Assembly: GCA_900546675.1 (NCBI GenBank) | Contig: URDQ01000021.1 | Coordinates: 1 to 23,737, forward strand | Direction of reading: 5' to 3' | DNA length: 23,737 nt | DNA from: an uncultured Porphyromonas sp. | GTDB lineage: Bacteria; Bacteroidota; Bacteroidia; Bacteroidales; Porphyromonadaceae | Shown here: piece by piece, positions 20,930 through 23,737 of the stretch | Position numbering within the stretch: the first letter of the stretch is position 1 | How the letters are laid out: each line of letters begins with the position of its first letter | Position numbers and translations under genes: made by a program | Notes under the pieces: model-generated | Databases searched by the model: none | Told to the model about the DNA's origin: nothing | What the model saw: only the letters and a program-made list of their open reading frames with translations

Positions 20930-23005
20930 ATGAACGTCTGCCAGCCCCCCCGCAAAACTAATCGAAGCATGGTTACAGTAAAAACAAAAGAGTTCCTACG
21001 CAAATGCTTAGGTAGTCGATATGTCAACTACCGCATTATTGCGCTCATTGACTTACTCTTGAGCATCATAGCCTCGCTGTCTGCTGTCTTTATAGCTAGC
21101 TACACGCTTCTTACGCTCACTGGGATTTACTTCCATGAGACTATCATAGAGTACACAGGACTGACACACCCTACCCTTTCTTTTTTGGGGCTTTCGGGAG
21201 TGGTTTCGCTGATTGTACTGCTCATCTTTCCCGTTTACAAGGGGATAATCCGCATTCGGACCTTCTCTAATGGCTTTAACTACCTGTGGTTATCACTGAG
21301 CAAAGCATTCGTACTGGGGCTGACCTTGGGCATTCTGTCTAGGGGATGGTTCTTTGGCGTGCTACACTTCGCCTTAGACACGTTCTTCACGCTTTTCTTC
21401 TTAACGGGCTTCAGGATCGTCGTGCAGTTTATCTGGAGCTTTGTCAATGGAGCTCCCACGACGATAAGTCGCACCCCTGCTCTCATCTTTGGCGTCAACG
21501 ATAGGTCCTCACAGCTTGCCGACAAACTCGCCAACTCTTATCAGGACAAGGGGCTCTATGTCATAGGGTTCGTCGAGACAGAGCAGCCTACTCAAAGCAT
21601 GACCGTCGGTGGTAAGCCCATCTTCTACACACCAGACACCACCAGCTTCTCCGCACTACTAAATAAGCATCACGTTTCCGTCCTCCTCTTCTCTGGTTAC
21701 GATGTGCTGCACGAGAATGCCCCCTTTGCATCGATCTGCATAGATCGCAAGATACGCCTCCTCGTCGATCAGGAGCCACGACGCATACTCAACGTAGATA
21801 GCCGTCCCCCCATCGAGGAGATACAGATCGAAGACATACTTGGTCGTGAGGCCATCTTCCTCAACATGAAGCCTATCTCGGAGGCACTACACGACAAGAC
21901 GATTCTCGTAACGGGAGCCACAGGCTCTATCGGTAGTGAGATAGTCCGTCAGCTCGCCCGCCTAGAGCCTCAGCTCATCGTGCTCCTTGACATCGCAGAG
22001 ACTCCGATGCACGAGTTGCGCCTAGAGCTACAGAGATGCTATCCTGACGGACACTTCGCCTATGTCATGGGAGACATACGCAACCCTCAGCGACTAGACT
22101 TTGTCATGCGGCGGTTCCACCCCGACAAAGTCTTTCACGCAGCTGCCTACAAGCACGTACCGCTCATGGAGGAAAACCCTTGTGAAGCTGTCACTACCAA
22201 TATCGTCGGCACCTTCAACATAGCGAGCAAATGTCTCGAGTATGGCGTCGATCAGATGGTCATGCTATCGACAGACAAAGCGGTCAATCCGAGTAGCGTC
22301 ATGGGAGCTACCAAGCGCTTCTGTGAGATGATCGTCCAGAGCTTAGACCTAGCGATCAAACGAGGAGAGGTCCAAGCGACTGTGCCGACACGCTTTGCGA
22401 CAACCCGCTTCGGCAATGTGCTTAACTCGGCCGGCTCCGTCATCCCCACCTTCAAGCGTCAGCTACAGCGTGGCGGTCCCCTCACGGTCACCGATCCACG
22501 CATCGAGCGTTACTTCATGACCATCCCCGAGGCTAGCCAGCTAGTCCTAGAGGCTAGTATGCTCTCACATGGAGGCGAGGTCTTCGTCTTTGATATGGGT
22601 GATCTAGTCAAGATCGCCGATCTCGCTAAGCGTATGATACGCCTAGCAGGCTACGAACCGGACAAAGACATCAAGATCGTCTACACGGGGCTACGACCTG
22701 GAGAGAAGCTCTACGAGGAGACTATCCACGACAAGGAGAAAGACCTCCCCACGGCACACAATAAGATTCACATCGTACAGACCCGTGAGGAGTCATTCGA
22801 GCGCATCCACCTGATGGTGTTGCTCTTCAAGCGGTTAGCACGACAGGGAGATGTCAACGGAGTCGTCTATCTCCTCAAGAAGGCAATCCCAGAGTATAAG
22901 AGTCTCAATAGTGAGCTCTTTGCCTCCTTCGAGCGTGGAGAGCACATCCCCTTCGACCTCGAGGAGGAGCTGAGCAAGGTCGCTGCAGAGCTACCACGGA
23001 GCTAG
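20930..23005 (+). CDS. Membrane-bound nucleotide-sugar 4,6-dehydratase (WbpM/CapD/PglF family)
   Basis: A 691-residue protein (678 if translation starts at ATG 20969) predicted to convert UDP-GlcNAc to a 4-keto-6-deoxy sugar for surface glycans. Hydrophobic helices occupy the first 160 residues (IIALIDLLLSIIASLSAVF, LSGVVSLIVLLIFPVY, SKAFVLGLTLGIL). A Rossmann-like CoA-binding segment (ALIFGVNDRSSQLADKLAN) follows. The dehydratase domain carries TGATGSIGSE, AAAYKHVPLMEENP, LSTDKAVNPSSVMGATKR with Met in place of the usual Tyr, as in the S-M-K triad of WbpM, and RFGNVLNSAGSVIPTFKRQ. A C7 run (20945-20951) lies between the two candidate starts. It closes the operon, before a bidirectional terminator. 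Confidence 0.93.
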   Translation: MNVCQPPRKTNRSMVTVKTKEFLRKCLGSRYVNYRIIALIDLLLSIIASLSAVFIASYTLLTLTGIYFHETIIEYTGLTHPTLSFLGLSGVVSLIVLLIFPVYKGIIRIRTFSNGFNYLWLSLSKAFVLGLTLGILSRGWFFGVLHFALDTFFTLFFLTGFRIVVQFIWSFVNGAPTTISRTPALIFGVNDRSSQLADKLANSYQDKGLYVIGFVETEQPTQSMTVGGKPIFYTPDTTSFSALLNKHHVSVLLFSGYDVLHENAPFASICIDRKIRLLVDQEPRRILNVDSRPPIEEIQIEDILGREAIFLNMKPISEALHDKTILVTGATGSIGSEIVRQLARLEPQLIVLLDIAETPMHELRLELQRCYPDGHFAYVMGDIRNPQRLDFVMRRFHPDKVFHAAAYKHVPLMEENPCEAVTTNIVGTFNIASKCLEYGVDQMVMLSTDKAVNPSSVMGATKRFCEMIVQSLDLAIKRGEVQATVPTRFATTRFGNVLNSAGSVIPTFKRQLQRGGPLTVTDPRIERYFMTIPEASQLVLEASMLSHGGEVFVFDMGDLVKIADLAKRMIRLAGYEPDKDIKIVYTGLRPGEKLYEETIHDKEKDLPTAHNKIHIVQTREESFERIHLMVLLFKRLARQGDVNGVVYLLKKAIPEYKSLNSELFASFERGEHIPFDLEEELSKVAAELPRS
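20945..20951 (+). repeat. C7 tract at start of dehydratase gene
   Basis: Seven consecutive C residues lie five codons after ATG 20930 and upstream of the in-frame ATG 20969. If 20930 is the true start, single-base slippage would truncate the protein; if 20969 is used, the tract is in the leader. Confidence 0.75.
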
Positions 23006-23009
23006 GTGC

Positions 23010-23023
23010 GGGGATTCGTCCCC
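23010..23023 (+). repeat. Short hairpin GGGGA-TTCG-TCCCC
   Basis: A perfect 5-bp stem with a TTCG loop lies 5 nt after the dehydratase stop. No T-tract follows. Like the stem-loop at 46-66, it looks like a short palindromic insertion or RNA-end structure rather than a terminator. Confidence 0.35.
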
Positions 23024-23051
23024 ATCAGGGTCGTTCGACAAATACCTCCGC

Positions 23052-23086
23052 TCTAATCTCTAGTTTCTAATCTCTAACCTCTAATA
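23052..23086. repeat. Heptanucleotide TCTAANN array, copy 2
   Basis: Five heptamers start at 23052, 23059, 23066, 23073 and 23080 (TCTAATC, TCTAGTT, TCTAATC, TCTAACC, TCTAATA). Unit and copy number match the array at 5081-5120, and both follow a short CTCCG. It sits between the dehydratase stop and the bidirectional terminator. Confidence 0.85.
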
Positions 23087-23090
23087 ACTT

Positions 23091-23131
23091 AAAGAGAGGC
23101 ACCCCGCATTGGGATGCCTCTCTTTATTTGT
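23091..23131. terminator. Bidirectional terminator between polysaccharide operon and rplS
   Basis: AAAGAGAGGCA (23091-23101) pairs with TGCCTCTCTTT (23115-23125). CCC/GGG extends the stem past one C-A mismatch, and the loop is 5 nt. The plus strand continues TTTATTTGTTTG, and the minus-strand read-out also ends in CTCTTT followed by an A/T-rich stretch. It lies between convergent genes and can serve both. Confidence 0.85.
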
Positions 23132-23154
23132 TTGTCTTTGAGCTAACGTGTCGC

Positions 23155-23520
23155 TTACTTAACGCTAGCTGATAGCGTACGACGCTCACGGATGCGAGCA
23201 GCCTTACCACGACGCTCACGTAGGTAGTAGAGCTTAGCGCGACGTACCTTACCGTGACGCTCTACGTGAATCTCCTCGATAAAGGGGCTGTTGAAGGGGA
23301 AGATACGCTCTACGCCCACACCATCTGAGATCTTGCGTACGGTGAAGCGACGCTGGTCGCCATGACCGCTGATGCGGATGACCGTACCACGAAACTTCTG
23401 GATACGCTCCTTGTTACCCTCCTTAATACGGTAGTCCACGACAATCGTGTCACCAGGGGCAAACTTAGGTAGCTGCTTGCCACTCTTAAAGTCTTCTTCG
23501 ACTAGCTTGATAAAGTCCAT
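23155..23520 (-). CDS. rplS: 50S ribosomal protein L19
   Basis: A 121-residue L19, which sits at the 30S-50S interface of the ribosome. Family features are clear: N-terminal MDFIKLVEEDFKSGKQLPKFAPGDTIVVDYRIKEG, then RIQKFRGTVIRISGHG, then the signature FTVRKISDGVGVERIFPFNSPFIEEIHVERHGKVRRAKLYYLRE. The C-terminal tail RRGKAARIRERR is basic. It is slightly longer than the usual 115 residues. The gene is monocistronic here, with a promoter and structured leader to the right (minus strand) and a shared terminator at its 3' end. Confidence 0.98.
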   Translation of the reverse strand: MDFIKLVEEDFKSGKQLPKFAPGDTIVVDYRIKEGNKERIQKFRGTVIRISGHGDQRRFTVRKISDGVGVERIFPFNSPFIEEIHVERHGKVRRAKLYYLRERRGKAARIRERRTLSASVK

Positions 23521-23541
23521 AATGTTGTATTACTTTTTTGA

Positions 23542-23607
23542 TTAGCTATGAGCTAAACGTAATATACACAGGCGACTGGCGAGACCCAAATCTAGTGGCT
23601 CGGTCTC
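23542..23607 (-). promoter_or_regulatory. Structured leader of rplS
   Basis: Within the predicted 5' leader, TTAGCT/AGCTAA (23542-23547 and 23551-23556) form a 6-bp stem with a 3-nt loop, and GAGACC/GGTCTC (23581-23586 and 23602-23607) form another. The first stem ends 22 nt from the start codon, followed by an A-rich unpaired stretch. An autoregulatory L19 binding role is inference only. Confidence 0.35.
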
Positions 23608-23639
23608 TCTTCCTGTCAGAGATTACGCAAAGCTGATGA

Positions 23640-23670
23640 CAAAGGTACAAAAATCTTGGCAACCAGCAAC
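23640..23670 (-). promoter_or_regulatory. Promoter of rplS
   Basis: On the minus strand: GTTG (23667-23670, one mismatch to TTTG), a 19-bp spacer, then TACCTTTG (23640-23647), a perfect TAnnTTTG. Together with 5620-5650 this is the best-formed promoter in the window and implies a leader of a little over 100 nt. No gene could be supported in the remaining bases to the window end. Confidence 0.7.
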
Positions 23671-23737
23671 TACCTTCAAGAGCGTACATTCCACCCGCTA
23701 ATGCAATTTCTCAAGAATGATGTTTTTGATGACTTCA

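Noticed and set aside
23716..23737. Possible start of a plus-strand gene (ATGATG) at the window end
   Set aside because: Only seven codons are visible; nothing supports it.

Overview
The window looks like a chromosomal segment from a Bacteroidales bacterium, most likely the genus Porphyromonas and perhaps the P. asaccharolytica/P. uenonis group. That placement is inference from gene content and order. The evidence is: a ParA-ParB-DUF5683-MltD gene order typical of Bacteroidetes; several -7 boxes of the Bacteroidetes type (TAnnTTTG); start codons without Shine-Dalgarno sequences; lipoproteins with Bacteroidetes-style lipoboxes; and a polysaccharide export / BY-kinase / PHP-phosphatase trio resembling the P. 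gingivalis ptk1-php1 region.

Layout. Positions 1-1115 hold a small heat-shock protein gene with a dyad-symmetric upstream site, then a gene-free stretch containing five dyad units at an exact 22-bp period. Positions 1116-5072 hold the chromosome-partitioning cluster (parA, parB, a DUF5683 membrane protein, the lytic transglycosylase mltD). Positions 5081-8764 hold housekeeping genes: a hot-dog thioesterase, a YitT-family membrane protein, an exported cyclophilin-type PPIase and an RsmF-like RNA m5C methyltransferase. A 2-hydroxyacid dehydrogenase with a strong terminator follows, then xseB on the minus strand and a lipoprotein M3 metallopeptidase (Dcp type). Positions 12342-12952 are gene-free and repeat-rich: a terminator, a degenerate CTCCGA tandem array, a second approximately 22-bp-period dyad array, and a promoter-like sequence that recurs about 0.9 kb away.

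The right half is a surface-polysaccharide region. A minus-strand two-repeat lipoprotein is followed by one long reading frame joining a Wzx-type flippase to a polysaccharide pyruvyl transferase. After its own promoter comes an apparent operon of outer-membrane export lipoprotein (Wza type), chain-length regulator/tyrosine kinase (Wzc/Ptk1 type), PHP tyrosine phosphatase (CpsB/Php1 type) and membrane-bound nucleotide-sugar dehydratase (WbpM/CapD type). A bidirectional terminator separates it from convergent rplS. No glycosyltransferase or polymerase gene is present, so the module must work with sugar-assembly genes elsewhere.

The items most worth a second look are the two 22-bp-period dyad arrays, the flippase-pyruvyl transferase fusion (which a single-base deletion in a nearby C5 run would split into two genes), the homopolymeric C tracts at the start of two polysaccharide genes, the heptanucleotide TCTAANN arrays and the duplicated promoter-like sequence. 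No RNA genes, insertion sequences or CRISPR arrays were found.
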